Source: Bacteroidaceae bacterium (GTDB lineage: Bacteria > Bacteroidota > Bacteroidia > Bacteroidales > Bacteroidaceae). From it: a stretch of 49,315 nucleotides of DNA. The notes below the pieces were generated by a model. That model did not search any database. It saw only the letters and a list, made by a program, of their open reading frames with translations, and was not told where the DNA came from. The position numbers and the translations under genes were made by a program. The stretch spans positions 1-49,315 of the forward strand of contig CAADWS010000182.1 of assembly GCA_900752815.1 (NCBI GenBank), read 5' to 3'. Shown here piece after piece: positions 1 to 9,343 of this stretch (position 1 is the first letter of the stretch; the number at the start of each line of letters is the position of its first letter).

Positions 1-321
1 ACTTCTAATTTACTAAATATCAGCGATATGCGCAACCTTTCATACATAAATATTTTATCGATTTAATTCCGCCAACGGGTTAAAATAGAAGATATATCTA
101 TCCTGTTATCCATGTTGCTGGATATTATCCATGTTGTTATATAAAGGTAAAATTGGCTGCTAACGCCATGACATTTGGTGTCGTAAACATTCCGGAGTGA
201 AAGCCGGTGGCATCTTTGGTAATGACATAAACCTGTACTTGAAAACGACATAAATCTGTATCTGAACTTTATCTGAAAACCTTTTTTTACTAACCTTATT
301 TTATTTAACCCTAAAAAAATT
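1..321. other. intergenic, start of window
   Basis: AT-rich region upstream of the first secreted protein. I see no credible gene. It holds a two-unit tandem repeat at 224-268, listed separately, and two copies of ATCCATGTTG near 108 and 129. I find no clean TTTG-N20-TAnnTTTG promoter for the gene at 322, so its promoter is either degenerate or overlaps the repeat patch. Confidence 0.5.
224..268. repeat. tandem 23-bp repeat, possible insertion sequence end
   Basis: The segments beginning GACATAAACCTGTACT (224) and GACATAAATCTGTATC (247) are near-identical and lie 23 bp apart. A third partial TATCTGAA unit follows. Multiple short repeats of about 20 bp are typical of IS21-family ends, so this could be a relic of such an element. 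No transposase gene is visible and the alternative is a regulatory repeat of the gene at 322. Confidence 0.3.
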
Positions 322-3300
322 ATGAAAAAAGTCTGTACTTTGATATCATTGGTGCTGTTGCTCTTCGTGGGCACGGCACAGGCACAGCGGGCTTGGGAGG
401 TGTCTACGGACAACGCCACCGAGATTCTGACTGGCGATGAAAACCAGTATGTCATCCAGGAGGGTATCAACACTGCCGGATGGTCTGCAAGTGGTTATTT
501 GAGCACTAATGGTGTCGTTTCTACGGTAGACGCTTCGTGTATCTACACTTTCGTGCAAGTGGACGAGAAAAGTGGGGGTGACCTTACAGTTCCCGTTTAT
601 GTACTGAAAAATGTGGAAACTGGAAAGTATCTGTCCAGAGACGGATATGTGCAGTCACAGGTAAAAGCTTGGAAATTTACCTGCGCTCCGAGTCATACCA
701 TACAGGAGGGTGAGGACGGAAGTTTGTGGGAAGTTTATTACAATCTCGTGGAGGAAGCCAAATGTCCGGGTGCAGCAGACGCCGGTGCATGGGTGTTCTG
801 CGATATTGAGGAGCAGATTTACATGTGCTTCTGGGGAAGTCCTGCATTCTCAGGTTATACCGATACCAACAACTGGTTCATTTATTCTGCAACGGAGCGC
901 GAGTTGACCGAGTATGAAAAGTTGACTATCGTTTTCGATCAGTATTATAAGAATGAAGTGAACACGGATAATTACCCGGTAGGTACGGCACCTGGCTGCA
1001 TTTCCCAGGAAGTGTTCAATCAGCTGTTGGCTGCTTATGACGCTGCCAATGCTGCCATCGCCAATCCGGATACGGATCCAGAAGTATGCAAGGCTGCCCG
1101 TGAACAGACGATTGCCGCTTTTGAACTCTATGAAAAGAGTCTGGTTCCCGTTGGTCCCGGCTATTATCTGATTGTCAGCCAGCGTTCACAGGATGCCCTT
1201 TATGATGAAGGCGGCTCCGTTAAGTTTGCCTTGAAAATGGCTCGTCCCGAAACATTCGATGTGGCTTCAGCCAAGTATATCTGGCAGGTGGTTCCCTCTG
1301 GCGAAAAGGATAAGTATTTCCTGAAGAACTTCGGAACTGGTCTTTATTTGTCCAAGAATCCTAATGCCAACAGCTATCTGACCATTTCTGATACTACTCA
1401 GAAAGTTGTCTTCGAGTATAATCATGGCGTGTTGTTCAATATCAGTGCCAGCGGTTATGTTCACTGCGACCCTCAGGCCAATGTTGTTGTATGGAACGAT
1501 AAGGCTGCAGGTGGCGGACAGTTCATCTTTGATGTAGTGCCTGCCGATACTATTGCAAAACTGGCTCCTGCTATTGAGCAGAATCAGATGAATGTTAAGT
1601 TGTCTCAGCTTGTAAGCTCCGTAGAAGATAAATTTAAAGGCTTGAAAATGAAGAGCGGTCTGACGGAAGACGGTAATTATTATGCATCCGGTGCAGGCTT
1701 GGTTAGCAGTTTCGAAAAATGCAATGCAACAGAGCCTAACGAAGGTTCCGAAGCCGCTGCGTTCGATGGTAATCTGACCACTTATTATCATACGCAATGG
1801 TCGGTTGCTGGTCCTACTGACGACTGGCACTGGGTTCAGCTTGACTTGGGTAAGGAAGTCAGCTCCATCTATTTGAAGTTCTCGAAGCGTCACAACAACA
1901 ATAACGGTAATCCTTCACGCCTTGCCCTTGTTGTTCCCGAAGATGGCAATCTCGAGGCTCCGATGTGGATGGATACTCTCTACAAGGATACAGTGATTTA
2001 TGAGTATGCAACCAACTATCCTGCAGGTGTACAGGATTCCTCTACCTATATCAAGAAGATTGATTTCGCGAAGCCCGTTCAGCATTTCCGCATGGCTGTT
2101 ACCCGCACAAGAGCCAACGAACTCAATTCTTATGGCCCGCTTTGGCATGTCAGCGAGCTCCGCATCTATGATGCAGCCGACTGCGTAGACAACCCAAGCT
2201 ATCTCCTGGTTGACGAAGCTATCCGTAATGCTGTAAACAATCAGCTTGCAGCAGCCAAGGCTGAACTGGAAGCCAATGCAGGAACTCAGGGCACTTATGA
2301 TGCACTTGAGGCTGCTTATGAGACCTTTATGGAAGCCTATCCCGATCCTACGGATTTGTTCGCAGCTATCGAGGATGCCAAGGAATTGCACGAGAATGCC
2401 GTTGAAGGCGAAGACCTGGCTTACTTCCAGGTAGGTTCCAAGGAAGTGTTCCTGCAGGCTATCACAGCCGTTGACGAAGCAGCTCATGCCAAGGAAGCGC
2501 TCACCGTTTCTGAAATCGAGGCACTTGAAGCTCAGTTGAGCGAAGCTGTGAAGGCATTCAATGCCAAACTGAATGTTCCTGAAGGCGGTAAGATTTACCG
2601 TATCGTTTCTACAGCCGGCTATGACGACAATGGCAACGAACGCGTTCCGAACGACGGTTGCGTGGCTTCCTTGAGCGCCGACATCAACGACGACGTTTAC
2701 TGGCGTTACAAATATACCGAGGGTGTTGAAGACCGTTTCAATACGTTGTGGTATGTAGAAAAGACTGACGAAGGATACTCCTTCAAGAACCTGGCCAACG
2801 GTTTGTATATCAACAACCCGCTTTATGGATTGACTGAAGAGGAAATTGCTGAGGTTCCCGAAATCAACTTGCGTTACTCTAAGGAGCCGAAGTACTTTAC
2901 GCTCGAATCGTTCGTTCGTCCGGGTGAATTCCTGATTACGGCTTATCCTGGCCAGTACATGAATACGAACCCCAATGGTTACATGGTTTACTACAGTGTA
3001 CGTACGGATGCACATGCTCCGTTCATGTTCTACGAGGCTGATCCTGACTACTTCTCTACGACTTATGCTATCGATGCAGAAGAGAATGCGCCTCAGATTA
3101 TCGCGCTCCCGATAGACGTCATGATGGTTTACTCAAGCGAGTGCAACAATGCCTTGAAGGTATTGGGCAAGAAGGATAACACCATCCAGCTGACCAGCTT
3201 CGGCGACGACGAAATCATTCCGGCCGGAACTCCGTTTGTAATCTACACTGGTGAAGGTGAAAACTTTGTAATGGCCGATTTGATGGTTGATTCCTACGAA

Positions 3301-3696
3301 GGCGCTTTGGAACAGACTTACAATTACGAAATCGTACAGCAGAACGGTCTGGTATCCGCTCCTTACGGCTTCGAAGTAGAACCGGGCTATGGTATTATTT
3401 ACGAAGGCGAAGTCATTGCCAGCGAAGGTGGCGAATGGGTTAAGGCCGGTACCGGTTTCTTCAACAGCTCACTGCCTGTAACTGAAGAAGAAGGTGAATA
3501 TTCATTGGTTCTCAGCGGTGAAATCACTGGCGAAGGTCTGGCTGTTGACGGCGCAGAACTGGTGAAGAATGTACCGATGGATGTATATACCATCTCCGGT
3601 GTGAAGGTTCGCAGCAATGTGAAGGCCGGTGTTGCCACAAAGGGCTTGCCTAAGGGTATTTATATCGTTGGTGGCAAGAAAGTGATTGTGAAATAA
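322..3696 (+). CDS. secreted F5/8 type C (discoidin) domain protein, copy 1
   Basis: Secreted or surface protein of 1124 residues with unknown target. The first 22 residues are a signal peptide with a cleavage site after AQA. Residues about 465-615 form an F5/8 type C (discoidin-like) fold, recognisable from EAAAFDGNLTTYYHTQW, DWHWVQLDLG and VSELRIYDA; such domains usually bind carbohydrate. Helical FIVAR-like segments follow at about 630-760. The last 36 residues (YTISGVKVRSN to GGKKVIVK) look like a Bacteroidetes C-terminal sorting or anchoring tail. No catalytic domain was recognised, so this is probably an adhesin or glycan-binding protein. It is followed by a tandem paralogue at 4099 and by a terminator at 3721. 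Confidence 0.85.
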   Translation: MKKVCTLISLVLLLFVGTAQAQRAWEVSTDNATEILTGDENQYVIQEGINTAGWSASGYLSTNGVVSTVDASCIYTFVQVDEKSGGDLTVPVYVLKNVETGKYLSRDGYVQSQVKAWKFTCAPSHTIQEGEDGSLWEVYYNLVEEAKCPGAADAGAWVFCDIEEQIYMCFWGSPAFSGYTDTNNWFIYSATERELTEYEKLTIVFDQYYKNEVNTDNYPVGTAPGCISQEVFNQLLAAYDAANAAIANPDTDPEVCKAAREQTIAAFELYEKSLVPVGPGYYLIVSQRSQDALYDEGGSVKFALKMARPETFDVASAKYIWQVVPSGEKDKYFLKNFGTGLYLSKNPNANSYLTISDTTQKVVFEYNHGVLFNISASGYVHCDPQANVVVWNDKAAGGGQFIFDVVPADTIAKLAPAIEQNQMNVKLSQLVSSVEDKFKGLKMKSGLTEDGNYYASGAGLVSSFEKCNATEPNEGSEAAAFDGNLTTYYHTQWSVAGPTDDWHWVQLDLGKEVSSIYLKFSKRHNNNNGNPSRLALVVPEDGNLEAPMWMDTLYKDTVIYEYATNYPAGVQDSSTYIKKIDFAKPVQHFRMAVTRTRANELNSYGPLWHVSELRIYDAADCVDNPSYLLVDEAIRNAVNNQLAAAKAELEANAGTQGTYDALEAAYETFMEAYPDPTDLFAAIEDAKELHENAVEGEDLAYFQVGSKEVFLQAITAVDEAAHAKEALTVSEIEALEAQLSEAVKAFNAKLNVPEGGKIYRIVSTAGYDDNGNERVPNDGCVASLSADINDDVYWRYKYTEGVEDRFNTLWYVEKTDEGYSFKNLANGLYINNPLYGLTEEEIAEVPEINLRYSKEPKYFTLESFVRPGEFLITAYPGQYMNTNPNGYMVYYSVRTDAHAPFMFYEADPDYFSTTYAIDAEENAPQIIALPIDVMMVYSSECNNALKVLGKKDNTIQLTSFGDDEIIPAGTPFVIYTGEGENFVMADLMVDSYEGALEQTYNYEIVQQNGLVSAPYGFEVEPGYGIIYEGEVIASEGGEWVKAGTGFFNSSLPVTEEEGEYSLVLSGEITGEGLAVDGAELVKNVPMDVYTISGVKVRSNVKAGVATKGLPKGIYIVGGKKVIVK

Positions 3697-3720
3697 TTCA
3701 CAAACAAACTGGATATTGAA

Positions 3721-3754
3721 AAGGAGCGTATCGCTTAAGGGCGGTGCGCTCCTT
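3721..3754 (+). terminator. terminator after copy 1
   Basis: AAGGAGCG pairs with CGCTCCTT around an inner GC-rich stem and a TTAAGG loop, 24 nt after the stop codon. The following sequence is AT-rich but lacks a long T-run. Confidence 0.65.
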
Positions 3755-3785
3755 GTATATTTATTATAACTGAATATATTTGTTG

Positions 3786-3825
3786 AAAAGCCGCTTTTTG
3801 TACAATATTCTAAAAAGCCGCTTTT
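3786..3825. repeat. paired 13-bp palindromes AAAAGCCGCTTTT
   Basis: Two identical copies of AAAAGCCGCTTTT start at 3786 and 3813, 27 bp apart. Each is a perfect inverted repeat around a single central C. They lie between the terminator of copy 1 and the promoter of copy 2, where an operator could sit. Confidence 0.45.
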
Positions 3826-3876
3826 ATTTCCTTCGTTTCTTTTCTTGTAGCTTCTTGTGTAAAAAATATTATTTTT

Positions 3877-3908
3877 TTTGCTTGTTCTTGTGGAAATGTT
3901 TATATTTG
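3877..3908 (+). promoter_or_regulatory. Bacteroidetes-type promoter of copy 2
   Basis: TTTG at 3877-3880, exactly 20 bp, then TATATTTG at 3901-3908. This matches the Bacteroides -33 and -7 consensus TTTG-N19/20-TAnnTTTG. It predicts a leader of about 185 nt before the start codon at 4099, so the second copy can be transcribed apart from the first. Confidence 0.7.
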
Positions 3909-4098
3909 TGGCGAAAAGTTTGCGCCGCTATAAAGGTGCATACAGTCACAATATATTAACCTGTAAACCTATTCTTATTGTATTTTTTTGAGAACATTCT
4001 CTTAAACGGCTTTTAGTTCCCTTGAATTAGCGTAAATGTAGTTTCTGCATTAAACTGATATTTTTTATTGTATTAACCTAATATTAATCTGTTTTTAA

Positions 4099-7000
4099 AT
4101 GAAGAAAGTCTGTACTTTTATTTCATTGCTGCTGTTGCTCTTTGTGGGCACAGCACAGGCACAGCGGGCTTGGGACGTGTCTACGGACAACGCCACCGAG
4201 ATTCTGACTGGCGATGAAAACCAGTATGTCATTCAGGAAGGTATCAATACCGCTGGATGGTCTGCAAGTGGTTATTTGAGTAACAAGGGTGTTATTGCCA
4301 AAGTGGATGCTTCTTGTATCTACACTTTTGTGCAGGTAGACGAGAAAAGCGAGGGTGACCTTACTCTTCCGGTGTATGTTCTCAAGAATATGGAGAACGG
4401 AATGTATTTGACTAAAGACGGTTATGCGCAGTCCCAGTTGAAGGCTTGGAAGTTTACTTGTGCTCCAGGTGCTGCTATAAAAGATGGCGTGGATTATAAC
4501 CTATGGGAGAATTATTATAATTCCATAACCGAGGAGAAGTGCCCGGGGGCAGCTGATGCCGGTGCGTGGGTGTTCTGTGATGTGGAAAGCCGTAGTTATA
4601 TGTGTTTCTGGGGCGATCCTGCATTTTCAAACTATACGGATACCAACAACTGGTTCATTTATACAGCTACTGAGCGTGAGTTGACCGCTTATGAAAAGCT
4701 TACCATTGTTTTTGATGAGCATTATACTCAGGAAATCAATGAGGAGAACTATCCTATTGGTACCGCTCCTGGCTGTATTTCTCAGGAAGTATATCAACAG
4801 ATGCTGGCGGCTTACAACGAGGCCAGTGCTCTCATCGCAGATCCTGACTCTGATCCCACGGCATGTGACCGTGCGCGTGAAGCCGTTCTCGCCAGCTTCG
4901 AGGCATACGCAGAGAGCCTGGTTCCTGTAGGTCCGGGTTATTATCTGATGGTGAACAAGCGTTCTATGGATGCTGCTTATGACACTGGTAGCGACATGAA
5001 GTGTACCAAGGGATTGGAAAGACCGGCTACTTATACGGAAGAAACCGCGAAGTATATTTGGCAGGTGGTTCCTTCTGCTGTAGAGGGTAAGTATTATTTC
5101 AAGAATTTTGCTACCGGTCGTTACATGGGCAAGGGTCCCGGTACGTCAAAGATTTATCCTACGGTAACAGATACAACGGTTAAGGTTACTTTTGAACAGT
5201 TGCAGGGTATCTGGTTCCGCGTAAAGGATGATGCTAACTATGCTCACTGCGATGGCAGCTACAATGTCGTTGTTTGGAACAGTACGGGTGATGGTAACAG
5301 GTGGCGCTTCGAACCGGTTCCGGCCGATACAATAGCCAAGTTGTTACCGATTGTAGAGCAGAGCCAGATGAACAAGAAACTTGCTGGTCTTGTTTCTGAT
5401 GTAGAAAGCGAAGTGAACGGTTTGAAGTTGAAGAGCGGTTTGACTATGGACGGCAACTATTATGCAAGTGGTGCCGGTTTGGTAAGCGCTTTTGAAAAGT
5501 GTAATGCAACGGAGCCGACTGAAGGTTCTGAAGCAGCCGCATTCGATGGAGATCTTACTTCATATTATCATACTGCATGGTCTGGTAGCGCTCCTACAAA
5601 CGACTGGCATTGGGTTCAGTTCGATTTGGGTAAGGAAGTGAGCGAAATTTATCTGAAGTTCTCTCAGCGCCACAATAACCGTAATGGTAATCCTTCTCGT
5701 ATCGCTATCGTTGTTCCCGAAGATGGTAATCTGGAAGCTCCGATGTGGATGGATACCCTCTATAAGGATACAGTGATTTATCAGTATTCTACTCCTTATC
5801 CTGCCGGTGCATTGGATTCTACTACTTATGTAGGTAAGATCAGTTTCGGTAAGCCCGTACAGCATTTCCGTATGGCCGTTACCCGTACGAAGGCTAACTC
5901 TATTTATGGCTATGGTCCTTGCTGGCACGTAAGCGAACTCCGCATCTACGATGCAGCCGACTGTGTAGAAAACCCGAGCTATGCTTTGGTTCCCGAGCAG
6001 ATTCGCAACGAGGTGGCAGCTGCCATTGAAGCCGCTAAGGCTGAAATCGAGGCAGGTACTGCAACTCAGGCAACTTACGACCGTCTGGAAACTGCTTATG
6101 AGGCCTTCATGGAAGCATATCCCGATCCTACCGATTTGCTGAATGCTGTAGAAACTGCAAAGGAAATCCTTGAAACTGCAGTTGAAGGCGACGGTTTGGC
6201 ATACTTCCAGGCGGGTGCTAAGGACGGATTGGCTGCTGTTATCAAGTCTGTAGAAGATGCTATCGCAGCCAAGGAAGCTTTGACGCTTGATGAAATCAAC
6301 GCACTTGACAAGCAGTTGAAGGATGGCTTGAAGGAATTCAACTCCAAGTTGAATGTGCCCGAAGGTGGCAAGGTATACCGCATTGTCAATACTTCCGGTT
6401 ATGATACTGAAGGCAGTGAATATGCTGAAAACGGTGCATTGATGGCTTCTGCCAATGCAGACTACAACGGTAACCCCGTTTGGAAGTATAAGGATTATGA
6501 AGGTGTTGACGAGCGTTTCAATACGTTGTGGTATGTTGAGAAGACAGAAGAAGGTTACACCTTCCGCAACCTCGCCAACGGTCTCTATCTGGGCAATCCG
6601 TTCCAGGGCTTGACCGAAGAGGAAATCGAAGAGCAAATCAGCTACTCCAGCAACAGTGTGGGCTATTCCAAGGAACCGACCTACTTCGGCTTCGAAGCAT
6701 ATCATGTACCTGGAAACTTCCTGATTACGTTGCACGACGGTGACTTCCTGCACATGGCACCTGGTGGTTCGATGGTATTCTGGTACGACCGCAAGGCTAC
6801 CCGTTCACAGTTTGAGGTTCGTGAAGTGACTGACGACGAAGGCTTCAGCTCTACTTTCGTGCTGGATGCTACTGCCGGTGCACCTCAGATCAAGTGTCTG
6901 CCATTTGAAGTAATGGCTGCGTATAGCAACAACGGAAACGTAATGAAGGTGTTGGGCGTGAAGGATAACGCTATCCAGATGGTTGCTTACGGCGACGATG

Positions 7001-7506
7001 AAACAATTCCTGCCGGTGCTCCGTTCTTCTTCGTAACTGATCCTGCTGAAGGTGAAGGTTCTGAAGGTGAAAACTTCATCAATGTTGATTTGATGGGTGC
7101 TACTTTGGAAGAAAACCTGAGTATGGAATATGTTTACGAGCCGGTTAACCAGGATGGTATGGTTTCTGCTCCGATTGCATTCGAAATTGAGCTGGGTTAC
7201 GGTATCCTTTACAATGGCGCAGTTGCTATCACCGAAGGTGGTGAGGATATCGCTGCCGGTAGCGGTTTCTTCAACAGCTCTTTGAAGACTACTGACCTGG
7301 ACGGTGACTATGTATTGCCGCTCGATGGTGAAATCACCGGTGAGGGTACCGCCGTTGAAGGTGTAGAAGTTGTTAAGAATGTTCCGACTGATGTTTACAC
7401 CATTGCAGGTGTAAAGGTTCGCAGCAATGTGAAGGCCGGAGTTGCCACGAAGGGTCTGCCTAAGGGTATTTATATCGTTGGTGGCAAGAAGGTGATTGTA
7501 AAGTAA
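4099..7506 (+). CDS. secreted F5/8 type C (discoidin) domain protein, copy 2
   Basis: Paralogue of the preceding gene, 1135 residues and the same order of parts: signal peptide to about residue 22, middle region with WQVVPS-type repeats, F5/8 type C domain at about 469-617, helical segments, and the same 36-residue C-terminal tail. DNA at the two ends (first ~190 nt, last ~90 nt) is nearly identical to copy 1, whereas the middle differs at many synonymous sites. It has its own promoter at 3877 and a strong terminator at 7528. Likely a surface glycan-binding protein or adhesin; no enzymatic domain was recognised. Its base composition is lower in G+C than the genes from 18 kb onward. Confidence 0.85.
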   Translation: MKKVCTFISLLLLLFVGTAQAQRAWDVSTDNATEILTGDENQYVIQEGINTAGWSASGYLSNKGVIAKVDASCIYTFVQVDEKSEGDLTLPVYVLKNMENGMYLTKDGYAQSQLKAWKFTCAPGAAIKDGVDYNLWENYYNSITEEKCPGAADAGAWVFCDVESRSYMCFWGDPAFSNYTDTNNWFIYTATERELTAYEKLTIVFDEHYTQEINEENYPIGTAPGCISQEVYQQMLAAYNEASALIADPDSDPTACDRAREAVLASFEAYAESLVPVGPGYYLMVNKRSMDAAYDTGSDMKCTKGLERPATYTEETAKYIWQVVPSAVEGKYYFKNFATGRYMGKGPGTSKIYPTVTDTTVKVTFEQLQGIWFRVKDDANYAHCDGSYNVVVWNSTGDGNRWRFEPVPADTIAKLLPIVEQSQMNKKLAGLVSDVESEVNGLKLKSGLTMDGNYYASGAGLVSAFEKCNATEPTEGSEAAAFDGDLTSYYHTAWSGSAPTNDWHWVQFDLGKEVSEIYLKFSQRHNNRNGNPSRIAIVVPEDGNLEAPMWMDTLYKDTVIYQYSTPYPAGALDSTTYVGKISFGKPVQHFRMAVTRTKANSIYGYGPCWHVSELRIYDAADCVENPSYALVPEQIRNEVAAAIEAAKAEIEAGTATQATYDRLETAYEAFMEAYPDPTDLLNAVETAKEILETAVEGDGLAYFQAGAKDGLAAVIKSVEDAIAAKEALTLDEINALDKQLKDGLKEFNSKLNVPEGGKVYRIVNTSGYDTEGSEYAENGALMASANADYNGNPVWKYKDYEGVDERFNTLWYVEKTEEGYTFRNLANGLYLGNPFQGLTEEEIEEQISYSSNSVGYSKEPTYFGFEAYHVPGNFLITLHDGDFLHMAPGGSMVFWYDRKATRSQFEVREVTDDEGFSSTFVLDATAGAPQIKCLPFEVMAAYSNNGNVMKVLGVKDNAIQMVAYGDDETIPAGAPFFFVTDPAEGEGSEGENFINVDLMGATLEENLSMEYVYEPVNQDGMVSAPIAFEIELGYGILYNGAVAITEGGEDIAAGSGFFNSSLKTTDLDGDYVLPLDGEITGEGTAVEGVEVVKNVPTDVYTIAGVKVRSNVKAGVATKGLPKGIYIVGGKKVIVK

Positions 7507-7527
7507 ACAATCCGGGATTTTGATAAT

Positions 7528-7565
7528 GGAGGTGCACTGCCTGAGGCGGTGCACCTCTTTTTTTT
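7528..7565 (+). terminator. terminator after copy 2
   Basis: Strong hairpin: GGAGGTGCAC pairs with GTGCACCTC, extended by TGCC/GGCG around a TGA loop, followed by eight or more T. It lies 22 nt after the stop codon. Confidence 0.9.
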
Positions 7566-7829
7566 GTGTGGCCGTTTCCCGTTTGTACGGTTGGTGTTGT
7601 CTTATACGTTTTCGTGCTCCTGCCCTTTCATTCATTCTTTTGTCGGGGCGGGTTGTTTTGCCAGGTTGTTCCGTTCGTATGCCCGAAACATTTTCTTCGT
7701 TTGTGCGAATCGCACGATTTCATGCAGAAGTAGCTTCGGGGGATTTGCGGAACCTGCAACCCGCATGAGGCGGCTCGGGTGTTTCCGCATTTCTCGCTAT
7801 TCCGCTTCTTTTGTGAAATTTTAAAAAAT
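7566..7829. other. intergenic before the dcw cluster
   Basis: Nothing recognisable between the terminator of the upstream gene and the MraZ operator. Short open frames here lack signal, codon bias or family features. Confidence 0.5.
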
Positions 7830-7855
7830 GTGGGGAAAAGTGGGTGTTTGTGGGG
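7830..7855 (+). promoter_or_regulatory. MraZ operator (three TGGGN boxes, 10-bp period)
   Basis: TGGGG at 7831, TGGGT at 7841 and TGGGG at 7851 are direct repeats separated by exactly 5 bp. This is the layout described for MraZ binding sites in front of mraZ in Escherichia coli (TGGGN boxes with 5-nt spacers). The array sits where the -33 element of the promoter at 7865 would be. Autorepression of the cluster by MraZ is inferred. Confidence 0.85.
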
Positions 7856-7864
7856 AAAAATCTA

Positions 7865-7872
7865 TAATTTTG
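7865..7872 (+). promoter_or_regulatory. -7 element of the dcw promoter
   Basis: TAATTTTG fits TAnnTTTG. No separate TTTG lies 19-21 bp upstream because that position is taken by the MraZ boxes. Transcription would begin near 7878, giving a leader of only about 13 nt before the mraZ start at 7892. Confidence 0.6.
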
Positions 7873-7891
7873 TATATTCAAATCATGCTTT

Positions 7892-8344
7892 ATGAGATTT
7901 ACCGGTTCAATCAATGCCAAGCTTGATGCGAAAGGACGTGTGTTCTTTCCGGCGGTTTTCCGCCGCCAACTTGCGGAAGGAGAGGTTGAACTGATTGTGC
8001 GTAAGGATGTATATCAGCCTTGCCTGGTGGTTTATCCGCAGTCGGTGTGGGACGAGGAACTCCGCCGTTTGCGCCAAAGTCTTAACCATTGGGATCCGAA
8101 GGAAGCCATGGTGTTTCGACAGTTTATGGCCGAAGCGGAGAGTGTCCCGTTGGACGCCTCTGGCCGTATCTTGCTTTCCAAGCGAATGCTTCGGATGGCT
8201 GGTATTGACCGGGAAATGTTTTTTCTGGGAATGGACGACCGAATAGAAATATGGAGTTGTGAACAGATGGAAAAGCCCTTTTTGTCCTCGGAAGAGTTGG
8301 GCAATGCATTGCTCCGGCTGATGACTTCAGGACCGCGGGTGTAA
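7892..8344 (+). CDS. mraZ: MraZ, transcriptional regulator of the dcw cluster
   Basis: DNA-binding repressor that heads the division and cell wall cluster, 150 residues, the usual family length. Two AbrB-like MraZ halves are visible, each with the DxxxR signature: LDAKGRV at 11-17 and LDASGRI at 87-93. The start at 7892 gives the standard N-terminus MRFTGSINAKLD. There is no Shine-Dalgarno sequence. A TGGGN operator array just upstream supports autoregulation. rsmH follows after 48 nt, and the cluster reads through to ftsW at 17734. Confidence 0.95.
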   Translation: MRFTGSINAKLDAKGRVFFPAVFRRQLAEGEVELIVRKDVYQPCLVVYPQSVWDEELRRLRQSLNHWDPKEAMVFRQFMAEAESVPLDASGRILLSKRMLRMAGIDREMFFLGMDDRIEIWSCEQMEKPFLSSEELGNALLRLMTSGPRV

Positions 8345-8392
8345 GTCTGCTTGTGAATGCCTATCCCGAAACCATATACTTATATTTAGTTT

Positions 8393-9313
8393 ATGACGAC
8401 CTGTTCAGCTTATCATGTACCGGTATTGCTTGCCGAAAGTGTGGATGGTTTGAATATACGTCCCGATGGCGTTTATGCAGATATGACTTTCGGTGGTGGC
8501 GGTCACAGTCGTGAGATTTTGTCGCGACTGGGGGCGTCGGGCCGCCTTTATGGCTTTGACCAGGACGCTGATGCGGAACGCAACATTCCGGAAAACGACG
8601 GACGTTTTCACTTCGTTCGCAGCAACTTTCGCTATTTGCGCCGTTGGTTGCGCTATTATGATGAGCCGGCGCTCGATGGAGTCCTTGCAGATTTGGGCGT
8701 GTCCAGCCATCATTTTGATGATGAGACACGTGGGTTTTCCTTCCGTTTTGATGCGCGTCTGGATATGCGCATGAACGGGCGAGGCGGTATTACGGCCGCT
8801 GATGTGCTCAATTCATACAGTGAAGAACGTCTGGCACAACTTTTTTATTTGTATGGAGAACTGAAGACGGGCCGGAAGTTGGCTTCTGCCGTAGTAAAGG
8901 CGCGGTCGGCGAGGCCGCTGGAGCGGATAGAAGATCTGGTGGCAGTGGCCCGTCCGTTGTTGGGAAGGGAACGCGAGAAAAAAGATATGGCAAAGGTGTT
9001 CCAGGCCCTGCGGATAGAGGTCAATCACGAAATGGAAGCCTTGCGGGAAATGCTCGGGGCGGCATTGTCAAGTCTCCGTCCCGGGGGACGGCTGGTCATC
9101 TTGACCTATCATTCTCTTGAGGACCGCATGGTGAAGAACTTTATTCGTTCGGGCAATGTGGAAGGCCTCGTTGAACAGGACTTCTTTGGAAACCGCAAAG
9201 TGCCGTTGCGGGCGGTCAACAACAAGGTGATTGTGCCCGGCGCTGAGGAGCAGGAGCGGAATCCCCGGAGCCGTAGTGCAAAGCTCAGAATTGCTGAGAA
9301 AATAGCGGAGTAG
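8393..9313 (+). CDS. rsmH: 16S rRNA (cytosine1402-N4)-methyltransferase RsmH
   Basis: S-adenosylmethionine-dependent methyltransferase (formerly MraW) that methylates N4 of C1402 in 16S rRNA. The 306 residues match the family. The SAM-binding motif DMTFGGGGHS lies at 30-39 and FDQD at 55-58; the conserved ending NPRSRSAKLRIAEK is near the C-terminus. It lies second in the dcw cluster, 48 nt after mraZ and 30 nt before the ftsL-like gene. Confidence 0.96.
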   Translation: MTTCSAYHVPVLLAESVDGLNIRPDGVYADMTFGGGGHSREILSRLGASGRLYGFDQDADAERNIPENDGRFHFVRSNFRYLRRWLRYYDEPALDGVLADLGVSSHHFDDETRGFSFRFDARLDMRMNGRGGITAADVLNSYSEERLAQLFYLYGELKTGRKLASAVVKARSARPLERIEDLVAVARPLLGREREKKDMAKVFQALRIEVNHEMEALREMLGAALSSLRPGGRLVILTYHSLEDRMVKNFIRSGNVEGLVEQDFFGNRKVPLRAVNNKVIVPGAEEQERNPRSRSAKLRIAEKIAE

Positions 9314-9343
9314 TGATTGTATACTTAACAGAATGTTGTAAAG

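Larger units (their letters stand above)
3697..4098. other. intergenic between tandem paralogues
   Basis: Holds the terminator of the first copy (3721-3754), two direct copies of a 13-bp palindrome (3786-3798 and 3813-3825), and the promoter of the second copy (3877-3908). The rest is AT-rich leader of about 180 nt with no gene. Confidence 0.6.
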
